A stretch of 64,000 nt of DNA, taken from the NCBI RefSeq assembly GCF_003049575.1, contig NZ_PYWI01000004.1:1-64000 (forward strand), written 5' to 3'. Shown piece by piece: positions 9,608-18,170 of this stretch. Below the pieces are notes generated by a model. The model was not told the DNA's origin. It was given only the letters and a program-made list of their open reading frames with translations, and ran no database searches. Numbering within the stretch: position 1 is the first letter of the stretch; the number at the start of each line of letters is the position of its first letter. Source of the stretch: Lysinibacillus parviboronicapiens. GTDB lineage: Bacteria; Bacillota; Bacilli; Bacillales_A; Planococcaceae. The translations under genes were made by a program, and so were the position numbers.

Positions 9608-10267
9608 TTAAGAAATGACTATTTGAATCTGCTCTTTAATATTTCCCTTAGTTAATCCTCCGTGGTAACAAACCACAGATTCAATGTCGAGTTCTAGGTA
9701 TTTCTTCAATGAGAGTTGAGCCTCATTTATATTGAGGACTGTCGGGACATGAATTCCAGCAATTATTCCGTCTACACTGTACATCGAATCGCCGGCAATG
9801 AGTGTTTTACTTTGTTTCAAATAAAGGCTGATATGGCCCGGCGTATGCCCTGGCGTATGGATGATACGAATTCCACCGCAATAAGGTAATTCTTGGCCGT
9901 CTTCCAAAGAAGCGTCCACTGTGCCCTTCGGAGGGTTCTCTATGTGCCCATCTTTCAATAGAGATAAATCCCCTTGAATATAAGGCTTATCCAAATCGTG
10001 AGCATACACTTTAATGTTACTACCACCCGCCTGTAATAGTTCAGGTAGATTCCCTATATGATCGATATCCTGATGTGTCAAAATGATCACTTTTAGTTCA
10101 TCGAACGACACTCCTACCTGAGCCATTGCCGCACATAATTCTTCAATTTGTCCAGGGAAGCCAGTGTCAATTAAAACAGTCATTTCTTGATCCCTTAAAA
10201 GAATAGGATGAATAACATTGCCATGAAAATCAAGTTGGAGCATTTCTACGCCTTTAGAAATTTCCAT
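9608..10267 (-). CDS. MBL-fold metallo-hydrolase
   Basis: The 219-residue protein has the metallo-beta-lactamase metal site LTHQDIDHIGN (HxxxDH form, residues ~65-75). IIHTPGHTPGHISLY holds the third histidine and IAGDSMYSVDG the bridging aspartate. It resembles glyoxalase-II or quorum-lactonase-like enzymes. The start is at MEISKG because GGAG lies nine bases upstream; the ORF extends a little further. It is a single leftward gene. Confidence 0.85.
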   Translation of the reverse strand: MEISKGVEMLQLDFHGNVIHPILLRDQEMTVLIDTGFPGQIEELCAAMAQVGVSFDELKVIILTHQDIDHIGNLPELLQAGGSNIKVYAHDLDKPYIQGDLSLLKDGHIENPPKGTVDASLEDGQELPYCGGIRIIHTPGHTPGHISLYLKQSKTLIAGDSMYSVDGIIAGIHVPTVLNINEAQLSLKKYLELDIESVVCYHGGLTKGNIKEQIQIVIS

Positions 10268-10569
10268 CACTGTGGTCTCCTTCAAAATTAGATTTTATTG
10301 ATGTCTAACAATGGGATTGACTTACACAAGAAGTAAAGAATGAAGCGAATTTTGATCGTTTAATATTGTTATTACGTAGTTTTAATACATATTCATGTTC
10401 ACCAGAGCCTACAAGATAAGTGAATTACCCATAATTTTTACTTCAACTTCCTCGTCACAAGTTCCTGCTAATTTTCATTAATATAGTCTGATTACTGAAC
10501 GAAATAAATCCAGTTCACGAATTAATAAATAAACTAATAACTGAATTTGTTCAACGTTGAACAACACAT
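10268..10569. other. Intergenic stretch, no gene
   Basis: No supported reading frame or RNA signature is visible. The next element rightward is the terminator of the zinc-ribbon gene. Confidence 0.4.
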
Positions 10570-10608
10570 AAAAAAATGCCAATTTCCCATTAATAGAAAT
10601 CGGCACTT
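10570..10608 (-). terminator. Intrinsic terminator
   Basis: Read leftward, a ten-pair stem (tgccgatttc with gaaattggca) is followed by seven Ts. It ends the small zinc-finger gene at 10626. Confidence 0.75.
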
Positions 10609-10625
10609 GTTTATAAGTTATGCAT

Positions 10626-10835
10626 TTAGCGTGACGCTTTTGGCGGTTGGCAGACGTCACATTTACGTTGGTTTTTATTTTTAAATTTCGTAAATGTTTT
10701 TTCAAAGTTGCTGCCACATGCACATTTAAATAGTAATTTCTGAGAATAACCGTGATATTCCGTCGTTAGCAACTTACTTTCTGAATTGTTCTCAACAAAT
10801 TCTTTAATTTTATCAATCGACCATTGTTTATTCAT
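10626..10835 (-). CDS. Small treble-clef zinc-finger protein
   Basis: The 69-residue protein has CACGSNFEKTFTKFKNKNQR (shortened to its first 20 residues), which leads to CDVC: two CxC/CxxC pairs about 20 residues apart. This matches the zinc-binding N-terminal module (DUF723-like treble clef) found on homing endonucleases. No nuclease domain follows, so it is a free-standing module or a fragment. GGAGGTGT precedes the ATG and a good terminator follows the stop, which argues that it is expressed. Confidence 0.65.
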   Translation of the reverse strand: MNKQWSIDKIKEFVENNSESKLLTTEYHGYSQKLLFKCACGSNFEKTFTKFKNKNQRKCDVCQPPKASR

Positions 10836-10963
10836 TGTTTTACACCTCCATATATTATCACTTTGCGGAGGCTATTCTTGGCATCCGTTCATTTATAATT
10901 AAAAGTCTTAATTATCTTAAGCGCTTTATTATAACATGCGCTAGCACACAATTAAACACATGG

Positions 10964-11056
10964 CGGATAAAAAGAGCTCACATTGATGCCCAGCCCAACG
11001 TGAATGACGGATAGAGTAGACAATGCGGCGGATAGAATGCTCGAACTGACGGATAG
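10964..11056 (-). repeat. 21-bp-period CTATCCGTCA repeat array
   Basis: On the minus strand, CTATCCGYC-type cores lie at 11050, 11029 and 11008 (plus-strand positions of CGGATAG), spaced exactly 21 bases. A looser copy is at 10964. The core is followed by an 11-base variable part. It is the same family as the arrays at 25281, 30037 and 52448. Confidence 0.7.
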
Positions 11057-11238
11057 AGTTCCCAAACCCTCCTTCTACCCGGATTTATTAAATCTCATTG
11101 GTTGCTAACTTTTTTCCTGGTTAAAACTGATGAACCGTAAAACGATGTACTGACGCTAAATGAACTTACTTCAAATGTTCTACATCCAAGGTACTCCTCA
11201 TAAATTGACTAAAATAAGCAATAAGGAGACCGTAAAAA

Positions 11239-11457
11239 ATGAATGTTGTACATTATTATGAAAATAAGATTGCCGTTTTAAATCAATTGTTAGTGCGTAT
11301 TCCCGCTATTGATGAGCAAATCCACATTAAAGGTCGTAAAGCAAAAGTTGTCGAGATTATTAAAATGGATGATCACAAATATCGTGTACATGTGATGTTT
11401 GAAAAAATTACAAAAAAACAACCATTAACCAAAGATTTGGGTAAGAAAAAAAGATAA
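11239..11457 (+). CDS. Hypothetical 72-residue basic protein
   Basis: A small lysine-rich soluble protein with alternating hydrophobic strands (KGRKAKVVEIIKMDDHKYRV) and a basic tail. AAGGAGA lies nine bases before the ATG and a hairpin follows the stop. The pattern suggests a small SH3-like or beta-barrel fold, but no family is recognised. Confidence 0.65.
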   Translation: MNVVHYYENKIAVLNQLLVRIPAIDEQIHIKGRKAKVVEIIKMDDHKYRVHVMFEKITKKQPLTKDLGKKKR

Positions 11458-11509
11458 CTACTTCCCTTTCCACTTTAAATCACTAGAATTCCCATTCAAA
11501 CTACATGCC

Positions 11510-11549
11510 AAAGCTATCATTTCATCATTAAATGAAATGATAGCGCTTT
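11510..11549 (+). terminator. Hairpin after the 72-residue gene
   Basis: A perfect 13-pair stem (gctatcatttcat with its complement, 11513-11543) lies about 55 bases past the stop. The T tract is weak. Confidence 0.5.
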
Positions 11550-11750
11550 GATAATTTACATGCTTAATCCTAATGTATTTAGTTTGCAGCGTTCCAATGT
11601 GGGGTATTACATAAACTAAAGCAAGTCATAATACATTGTCTTGTACGGATAATTTATGTGGCAAAACAGCTTAGACGTTCATCTAGCATTCGAGTTTATC
11701 AGCGATTGCAAACTATTCTCAATTAATTTGTAAATCTTCAACCAAAGTGA

Positions 11751-11786
11751 TTGACTTTTTAATTGATAACAATTATCATTATCAAT
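11751..11786 (+). promoter_or_regulatory. Promoter overlapped by a Fur box
   Basis: TTGACT (11751-11756) and TATCAT (11774-11779) are 17 bases apart. The 19-base stretch 11765-11783 (gataacaattatcattatc) matches the classic Fur consensus at 16 of 19 positions and covers the spacer and -10. Fur with iron should block this promoter, so it should fire under iron limitation. Confidence 0.8.
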
Positions 11787-11890
11787 AGATTATTTCTTTT
11801 CTCCAAATGCTTAATTCAGAATCCCCCTCTTTTTTGAATAAGCATGTATCAAACGGATATTCTTACATCAGACTAAGAATATCCGTTTTT
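11786..11890 (+). ncRNA. Candidate Fur-controlled sRNA, FsrA-like
   Basis: Transcription from the promoter at 11751-11779 should start near 11786. An 11-pair hairpin with one bulge (11807-11818 with 11835-11845) presents a 16-base loop containing CCCCCTCT. A perfect 15-pair stem (11851-11865 with 11874-11888) followed by Ts then forms an intrinsic terminator, 40 bases before fumC. The result would be an RNA of about 105 nt with an exposed C-rich loop able to pair with Shine-Dalgarno sequences. B. subtilis FsrA, a Fur-repressed iron-sparing sRNA, has the same general design. The alternative is an attenuated fumC leader. Confidence 0.6.
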
Positions 11891-11929
11891 AAATTTATAA
11901 ACTTACATAACTTGAAGGAGCTGTTATTA

Positions 11930-13321
11930 ATGGATTTTCGTATTGAAAGAGATACTATGGGTGAAGTTAAAGTACCGGCAGATAAAATTTGGGGCGCACA
12001 AACACAGCGCAGTAAAGAGAACTTCCAAATCGGTACTGAACACATGCCGATTGAGCTCGTGCAAGCCATGGCTATTTTAAAGAAAAGTGCAGCTATTGCC
12101 AATAACAAGCTTGGTAAGCTTTCAGATATCAAAGCGCATGCGATTGTGCAGGCGGCTGACGAAGTGTTAAACGGTCAATGGGACGATCAATTCCCGCTTG
12201 TCGTGTGGCAAACAGGCAGTGGTACACAATCAAATATGAATGTCAACGAAGTCATTGCGCACCGTGCGAACCAGATTTTACAGGATGCAGGTCAAGCTGA
12301 TCGCATTCATCCAAACGATGATGTTAACAAATCACAAAGCTCAAACGATACGTTCCCAACAGCCTTGCATATTGCCGCTGTGTTGAAAGTAGAAGATTAC
12401 TTACTGCCCCGCCTTCGTTTACTGAAAGCGACATTTGATGACAAAGCTGCAAACTTTAAAGATATTATTAAAATTGGCCGTACCCATCTACAAGATGCGA
12501 CCCCACTGACTCTAGGGCAAGAAATAAGCGGTTGGTCGGCAATGTTAGAAAAATCTGAGCGTATGATTAAACACAATGTTGAGTATATGAAAGAACTCGC
12601 TATTGGTGGTACTGCAGTTGGTACGGGTATTAATGCACACCCTGAATTCGGTGACCGTGTAGCAGCAGAAATTAGTGCGTTAACTGGAAAAAGTTTCACA
12701 TCAGCGGCTAATAAATTCCATGCACTAACAAGCCATGATGAGGCTGTTGTCGCACATGGTGCATTAAAAGCACTTGCTGCAGACTTAATGAAAATTGCCA
12801 ATGACGTTCGTTGGTTAGCCAGCGGTCCTCGTTCTGGTATTGGTGAAATCACAATTCCAGAAAATGAACCCGGCTCATCCATCATGCCAGGTAAAGTGAA
12901 CCCAACACAGAGTGAAGCCATGACAATGGTTGTAACACAAGTTGTTGGGAATGATGCAACCATCGCCTTTGCCGCTTCACAAGGAAACTTTGAGCTAAAT
13001 GTCTTTAAACCAGTCATCATTTATAACTTCTTACAATCCACTCGACTACTAGCTGATACCATGAAATCATTCAATGATCACTGTGCAGTTGGCATCGAGC
13101 CAAATAAAGAGGTTCTTGACCATAACCTGCAAAACTCATTAATGTTGGTTACAGCATTAAATCCATATATCGGTTATGAAAATGCAGCAAAAATTGCGAA
13201 GAAAGCCCATAACGAAGGCACAACATTAAAAGAAGCAGCTATTGCTACAGGCTTACTAACTGAGGAACAATTCGATGAATATGTTGATCCAGTTACAATG
13301 ATTTATCCAAACGCAAAATAA
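11930..13321 (+). CDS. fumC: Class II fumarate hydratase
   Basis: The 463-residue enzyme interconverts fumarate and malate in the citric acid cycle without an iron-sulfur cluster. It has [31 protein letters not shown] (substrate site), [10 protein letters not shown] with the catalytic histidine, and the signature [13 protein letters not shown] near residue 318. I start at MDFRIER because GAAGGAG precedes it; the frame runs on upstream through the sRNA region and is not a real extension. Placing an iron-independent fumarase behind a Fur box is logical. Whether its mRNA comes from readthrough or from a second promoter is open. Confidence 0.95.
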   Translation: MDFRIERDTMGEVKVPADKIWGAQTQRSKENFQIGTEHMPIELVQAMAILKKSAAIANNKLGKLSDIKAHAIVQAADEVLNGQWDDQFPLVVWQTGSGTQSNMNVNEVIAHRANQILQDAGQADRIHPNDDVNKSQSSNDTFPTALHIAAVLKVEDYLLPRLRLLKATFDDKAANFKDIIKIGRTHLQDATPLTLGQEISGWSAMLEKSERMIKHNVEYMKELAIGGTAVGTGINAHPEFGDRVAAEISALTGKSFTSAANKFHALTSHDEAVVAHGALKALAADLMKIANDVRWLASGPRSGIGEITIPENEPGSSIMPGKVNPTQSEAMTMVVTQVVGNDATIAFAASQGNFELNVFKPVIIYNFLQSTRLLADTMKSFNDHCAVGIEPNKEVLDHNLQNSLMLVTALNPYIGYENAAKIAKKAHNEGTTLKEAAIATGLLTEEQFDEYVDPVTMIYPNAK

Positions 13322-13331
13322 TTCCACCAAA

Positions 13332-13368
13332 AAAACCCAGCCAAGTTTCCTCTCTTTGCTGGGTTTAT
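13332..13368 (+). terminator. Intrinsic terminator of fumC
   Basis: An aaacccagc/gctgggttt stem flanked by A and T runs lies 10 bases past the fumC stop. It can also serve the leftward gene on the right. Confidence 0.8.
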
Positions 13369-13397
13369 TTAATTTTGACATTGTGGTACTTCAACGA

Positions 13398-13917
13398 TTA
13401 ATCCTTAAATCTACCCATTACAACTGTATGATAGTAATGGCCATCTGAAAGTATTTTATCATTTTTCAATAGTCCTTCTACTTCAAAGCCTAGCTTTTCA
13501 TAGAGCCTAATCGCTTTGTCATTCGTTTCTAAGACATGCAATGCCATTTTTTTAATATCGTTGGCATCTGCCCAATCAATGGATAGCTGTAAGAAGTTTT
13601 TTCCGATGCCGTACCCCAAATTCAACTTTATGAGAAAATCTTTTTAACGCAAAGCCTTCACATCTGGAAAACCCCACAATTCGATGATGAGCAACTGCCA
13701 CTAAAAATATGTTTCGAGGATGGTCAGTGTCCGCTTTAATCAATTGTTGAAAATCTTTCGTATCGATAATAGCCTCACCTTTTTCTCGGTCAAGGTTTTC
13801 AGTCTCCCCATCAATTTGCATCCTTAATGCTGATAATTCAAACGCATCTGTTTCAAATGCAGACCTGATTGTATAATGCAGCCCGTTTTGATAAAATTCT
13901 TGTTGGTTTATAAGCAT
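13398..13917 (-). pseudogene. GNAT acetyltransferase broken by a small deletion
   Basis: The N-terminal part (13917 to about 13620) ends ...FSHKVEFGV and a second frame (to 13398) resumes with GYGIGKNFLQLSIDW and the conserved NDKAIRLYEKLGFEVEG. Relatives have about seven more residues between FGV and WGYGIG, so a small deletion has both shifted the frame and removed the strand before the acetyl-CoA loop. GAATTT-type sequences on both sides would allow a microhomology deletion. AGGAGA precedes the ATG. The product is probably inactive. Confidence 0.75.
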
Positions 13918-13943
13918 AGTATCTCCTATCTTTGCTACGCCAG

Positions 13944-14474
13944 TTACAACTGAAAGCTAGTGCTTGGCTGAATTTTTACAAATCGATTATTCCATATAAA
14001 TTCATGATGCTTAATGATCTGTTCAGCATCCAACACAGGATTATTTATTGTGCTATGTGCACCTTCTATTAAAATATTACGGTGGTATCCATGGCTATAC
14101 GCACTGCGAATCGTAGTATCTAAACAAAATTCTGTTTGCGCACCGACAAAAATAAGCTGATCAATCTTAGAATCCTGCAAAAATTGCGCTAATTCCGTTT
14201 TATAAAAAGCATCCCAAGTTGTTTTGGTAATCACTTTGTCTTGCTGCTGTTTATGTAGTCCAAGATGTAGTTCCCATCCTGGCTTTCCAAAGGCCATTTC
14301 ATCATCTTGCCCTAAATCTGTATGCTGTATAAAAATTACCTGAATGTCTTTCGCTCTAGCCCATTGAATTAAGTGATTAATATTTGCTACAACTTGCTTA
14401 GATTCAAATAATTGATACTTCTTTTTTATAAAGAATACTTCTTGCATATCTACTACGACTAATGCCTGTTTCAT
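13944..14474 (-). CDS. Isochorismatase-family cysteine hydrolase
   Basis: The 176-residue protein has the family catalytic triad: Asp in VVVDMQEVF (residue ~9), a Lys in VITKTTWDAFY (residue ~85) and Cys in VGAQTEFCLDTTIRSA (residue ~118). Such enzymes hydrolyse amides or vinyl ethers, for example nicotinamidase-like reactions. The substrate is unknown. It lies 26 bases upstream of the broken acetyltransferase and may have shared a transcript with it. Confidence 0.88.
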   Translation of the reverse strand: MKQALVVVDMQEVFFIKKKYQLFESKQVVANINHLIQWARAKDIQVIFIQHTDLGQDDEMAFGKPGWELHLGLHKQQQDKVITKTTWDAFYKTELAQFLQDSKIDQLIFVGAQTEFCLDTTIRSAYSHGYHRNILIEGAHSTINNPVLDAEQIIKHHEFIWNNRFVKIQPSTSFQL

Positions 14475-14732
14475 ATTATCCCCCTACAAGTTTCTGCATT
14501 TTTTCTTTATTATTGTATACGAAAGGATTTTGAATTAAAAGAACCCCAAAGCACCGCTACCTATGAGAGTTTACAAAGGTCATGGTATCGACTGGGTTAC
14601 TCCACTACAATGACACATAGCGCTTTACATTTTCACTCACCGTACGAACAATGACCACATTAGTAAGTATGGGATTATCTCGACTCATGCCTTTCTTGCG
14701 CGTAATGCTGTCATTCGCTCATAAAAAAATCC

Positions 14733-14771
14733 AAAAACACCCTCCATTACATAATGCAAGAAGGGTGTTTC
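14733..14771 (-). terminator. Intrinsic terminator
   Basis: Read leftward, an aaacaccct-type stem is followed by a run of Ts just past the stop at 14778. Confidence 0.75.
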
Positions 14772-14777
14772 GGCTTT

Positions 14778-15725
14778 TTATTTCATTAATTCTTCAACGA
14801 ATTCTACAGGTACATAAGTTTTTGTTGGTTCTAATAAAGCTGGTGCCACTTCAAAGTGACGAAGAGCTTTATTGTAGCCGTATTCTTTTTGACCGCGTGT
14901 TATCGTATACGATAATGCGCCTTTTGATACGATTGCACCTTTTCCTGTTGATTCTACTTTATAGCCCAGTTCTTCAGCAATTAAACGTAAAGGCACCATC
15001 GTCGCACCCTCTACTTCATAGAAATCATTTTTGATAATTTCTTCTACAGCAGTTTGCGATGGGTCCACTTCACCTGGGTCCACTTCACCTGGCTCTTCCA
15101 CTATCGTATCTAAAACTACTACTTTTGATGGTGGCGTTTGTGCTGGGATGCTCATTGTTGTAATTGTATAGAACACAAGTAAATTTTGCTCTGCTAAATC
15201 TTCAACTGTCACATCTTTGCCAGATAAACTTTGTAGTTCCGTTTCTTTGCCAACATTTAATTTTAACGTATTATCAACGTTCACTAAATCTTTATTGAAA
15301 AAGTCAACTGTGGCACTGCCCATTTCCTCTGTTTCAACAATAAGTACTTCTGGGTTGTATTGTGGAGGATAAATCATTATCATCGGTTTATTTGCATACG
15401 TGTAAGCTGTTACTTTATCACCCTTTTGAAGTTTTACTTCTTTACCAGTATTATCGAAAACAAGCGTGTCCTCATTGACAACAAATACGTTAATTTTTTC
15501 GCCTTCTTTAACCGTATAATATGTAGCATTGTCACGTACTTCCACATTATCAACTGTGCCTGCCACTTGCATAAAGATTGGCTGTTCTTGAGGTTTTTGT
15601 GCTTCATCATTTTGTGCGTTCGTCACGACTGCCTCTCCTCCGTTTGCTGATACAGTTGGTGCGACTACTGCGCCTCCGATTAATAATGCTGACATTGCAA
15701 ATGGTACGACTTTCGTCATTTTCAT
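14778..15725 (-). CDS. Secreted protein with copper-amine-oxidase N-domain-like region
   Basis: The 315-residue protein has an N-terminal signal peptide (MKMTKVVPFAMSALLIGGAV, cleavage near PTVSANG). A middle region of beta strands is followed by a PGEVDPGEVDP spacer. The C-terminal domain has FYEVEGATMVPLRLIAEELG and TYVPVEFVEEL, the Cu_amine_oxidN1 pattern common in secreted wall proteins of Bacillales. No copper or amine oxidase activity is implied. The start at 15725 was chosen because AAAGGAG lies nine bases upstream; the ATG further out sits on the ribosome site. Confidence 0.8.
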   Translation of the reverse strand: MKMTKVVPFAMSALLIGGAVVAPTVSANGGEAVVTNAQNDEAQKPQEQPIFMQVAGTVDNVEVRDNATYYTVKEGEKINVFVVNEDTLVFDNTGKEVKLQKGDKVTAYTYANKPMIMIYPPQYNPEVLIVETEEMGSATVDFFNKDLVNVDNTLKLNVGKETELQSLSGKDVTVEDLAEQNLLVFYTITTMSIPAQTPPSKVVVLDTIVEEPGEVDPGEVDPSQTAVEEIIKNDFYEVEGATMVPLRLIAEELGYKVESTGKGAIVSKGALSYTITRGQKEYGYNKALRHFEVAPALLEPTKTYVPVEFVEELMK

Positions 15726-15847
15726 AAAAAGCATCTCCTTTATTTCACGAATTCATAGTAGTAGTCGATTTATAAAGCAAAAGGTTACAACATTACCAGT
15801 TTATTTTTCAATTTTATGATTACGAGAATAAACATCAGTAAATGCAG

Positions 15848-17623
15848 CTAAAAAATGAATTGAAGCCGATTTAATACTCGTTGTAAAAAATATTGATGTT
15901 CACTTTGCTTAGTCCTTATATCCAACGCTGTATCTGGATGATCCGTAATAACCCCTGCAACATTTTTTCCGATAAATTCTTGTAAAGAGCGATCTTTGTT
16001 TAAAGTCCACACAAATAAATCCATATCGCTTTGCTGTAATTCTGCAATTAAATTATCAGAAACCCAAGATTCCTCTAATGCTATAAAATCTACTGGCGTC
16101 TCAGTCATGGAGCCAACAGTAAGCGCATAGACAATGCCAACACGTAAGTTAGGGGCTAATTTTTTTAACTGTGTCATCAATTGGGAACTAGCAGACTGAA
16201 CATAATAAGTATCAAGTACTTGATAGGCTTTTAACTTCTCTACTAAGCTTGGTAACAGATTTTCGGTTTCATTGCCCTGCACCTTTAACTCGATCAGTAA
16301 GGCCACATCAAGAGCTTTTGCCATCTCAATAAAATCATCCAGTGACGAAATTTTATCGCTATAACCATCTGAATGAACTGTAATGGTCTCTAATTCACTT
16401 AGGGTCATATTCGTTACTACGCCATTTTTACCCGCTAATCTTCTTAATGTCCGATCATGGAACACGACAAAATCTCCATCAATTGTTTGCTGAATATCTA
16501 TTTCTACCAAGTCTGCGCCTGCAGCTGCCGCTCTCACAAGTCCACCAATGGTGTTTTCCACAGCTTCTGCCGTGTATCCTCGGTGGGCGATAATTTTTGT
16601 ATCAGGTGCATAAACACTTTTCTCTAAAGTCTTCACATTCAGTACACTCAATACGATAAATACAATGCAAACCACTATCGATAATCGTTTGTAGCGCTTT
16701 TTCACAAAGTTTGGTGAAATTTTTGCTTTCGATAAGAGCGGTGTATTATAGGTAATTGCTACCATTACCTGTGAAAACATTGCCTGTAACAAACTGAATA
16801 ACACTACAAAGGTGATTTCCAAAAATGCCAATGTCATACCGGCTGTTAAAAGAGCACTACTCGGCAACACACGTTCTAAGATATATAGTGGTAATGTACC
16901 GACAACGGTAATACCTAGTAATAATAGCAAGTGACCCGTTAAAACCATCGCCAATAATACGAGTAATTCAAACAAGCCTCTTTTTGAAAAGCGCCAACTT
17001 TGTACGAGCGATTGACGAATGGAAATCTTTGGTTGAATCGTAAATATTGGCAATGTCAGGACACTTCGTACGCCAACAATTACTAGTACACTTGCTACAG
17101 CAGCATAAAGTAGCTTTCCTGACCGACTAAGCATTAATTCATCTGTTATAAAATGAGGAATGGAAATGGCTTGAGTTAACGTCAGAGGTAGCATAAATGA
17201 AGCTAGTGGTAGCAACAGGGCAATATAGACAATCAAATAAATTACCTGAACGCTATAAAAATAAACGACTTTCCGATTAAGCTGTTGCCAAATTGTCCAA
17301 AATTGATAACGAATCCCACGTTGCTGATTAAATGCCATTAAAAATAGAAAACCCATTTCATAATAAATAAATAGTAGGACTACCATTATCCAAATAACAA
17401 TCATACCCATAACCAATGGATGCGCTAAAAAGCTTTGGATATTTTCCTCTGTAATATGTGTGTAGCCGGTTACTCGCAGCATTAGCTTAAAAATAAGCGT
17501 TGTGACTGGCACAATCAATAAAAATTGAAATAGCCGTATCAGTGCAAAAACTTGTATATAATCAATGCGATACTTATATATATTGTAGATGGCTAGTCTC
17601 ATAATTTGAACTGCCTTGTGCAT
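15848..17623 (-). CDS. Glycerophosphodiester phosphodiesterase with membrane domain
   Basis: The 591-residue protein has an N-terminal membrane domain of about 320 residues with six to eight hydrophobic segments (GPDPase_memb type). A GDPD domain starts at KIIAHRGYTAEAVENTIGG (residues ~344-362); LVEIDIQQTIDGDFVVFHD carries the metal ligands and catalytic histidine. It should split glycerophosphodiesters to sn-glycerol 3-phosphate and an alcohol at the membrane, and could act on lipids or teichoic acid fragments. The start has a GGGGGTGAG site. Confidence 0.9.
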   Translation of the reverse strand: MHKAVQIMRLAIYNIYKYRIDYIQVFALIRLFQFLLIVPVTTLIFKLMLRVTGYTHITEENIQSFLAHPLVMGMIVIWIMVVLLFIYYEMGFLFLMAFNQQRGIRYQFWTIWQQLNRKVVYFYSVQVIYLIVYIALLLPLASFMLPLTLTQAISIPHFITDELMLSRSGKLLYAAVASVLVIVGVRSVLTLPIFTIQPKISIRQSLVQSWRFSKRGLFELLVLLAMVLTGHLLLLLGITVVGTLPLYILERVLPSSALLTAGMTLAFLEITFVVLFSLLQAMFSQVMVAITYNTPLLSKAKISPNFVKKRYKRLSIVVCIVFIVLSVLNVKTLEKSVYAPDTKIIAHRGYTAEAVENTIGGLVRAAAAGADLVEIDIQQTIDGDFVVFHDRTLRRLAGKNGVVTNMTLSELETITVHSDGYSDKISSLDDFIEMAKALDVALLIELKVQGNETENLLPSLVEKLKAYQVLDTYYVQSASSQLMTQLKKLAPNLRVGIVYALTVGSMTETPVDFIALEESWVSDNLIAELQQSDMDLFVWTLNKDRSLQEFIGKNVAGVITDHPDTALDIRTKQSEHQYFLQRVLNRLQFIF

Positions 17624-17887
17624 TCACTCACCCCCAGTCGCATACTAATGTATTTCCCCAATAACGTACTTACTACACTTTTTCTCACTATCTATAAGAT
17701 ATGAATGGCAATATACTTTCAATTCCTTTCAAGGGAAAAGTCTTATCCATAAAACAATTTGTCCATTATAGTATGTCATTACATATCATGGGATTTATGC
17801 ATTAAGCACAAACATATAAATTTTTTGAAACTTATACCCATCTGATTCGGTAAATAGATATGAAAACTTATAAATGGAGGTATACAT

Positions 17888-18145
17888 ATGAAAAACTTTT
17901 ACATTGGCGACATTATAAGTACAATCATGATACTACTTGTTTTCGTAGTTATTTTTTACGTTATGATAAAAATGATAAAAAAATTAAAGCCTTTGTCTTC
18001 AGTGGCTTCTTCGCCCCCCGAAGACACACTCCTCCGACAAGTTGATAATCTCACTTCGCGTGTTAATAGCTTGGAACTACAAGTAAAAGAGTTGTCCGAA
18101 AGTCATCATGCAAATCAAGTCGTTAAGACAAAAAAATCGCCGTGA
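17888..18145 (+). CDS. Small single-span membrane protein with coiled coil
   Basis: The 85-residue protein has one membrane span (about residues 8-30, rich in I, V and F), a basic stop-transfer segment (KMIKKLK) and a C-terminal heptad-like helix (LRQVDNLTSRVNSLELQVKE). It lacks a signal for secretion. GGAGGTATACAT precedes the ATG. It is transcribed alone and ends in a strong bidirectional terminator shared with the amidohydrolase gene. No known family is recognised. Confidence 0.7.
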   Translation: MKNFYIGDIISTIMILLVFVVIFYVMIKMIKKLKPLSSVASSPPEDTLLRQVDNLTSRVNSLELQVKELSESHHANQVVKTKKSP

Positions 18146-18170
18146 AGATTACTCTTCACGGCGTTTTTTT
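18130..18170. terminator. Bidirectional terminator between convergent genes
   Basis: The stem cgccgtgaaga/tcttcacggcg has A6 on the left and T7 on the right. It overlaps the ends of both convergent genes. Confidence 0.85.

Noticed and set aside
10478-10723. Leftward 81-residue frame overlapping the zinc-finger gene
   Set aside because: The overlapping frame with paired cysteines, ribosome site and terminator is the better gene.
11807-11929. N-terminal extension of fumC
   Set aside because: The open frame crosses the sRNA loop and terminator. Fumarases start at MDFRIER-like sequence, which has its own ribosome site.
12397-13020. Long antisense frame inside fumC
   Set aside because: It is the complement of a well-conserved enzyme gene with no start signals of its own.
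14651-15034. Rightward 127-residue frame
   Set aside because: It overlaps a terminator and the antisense of the copper-amine-oxidase-like gene, and has no coding character.
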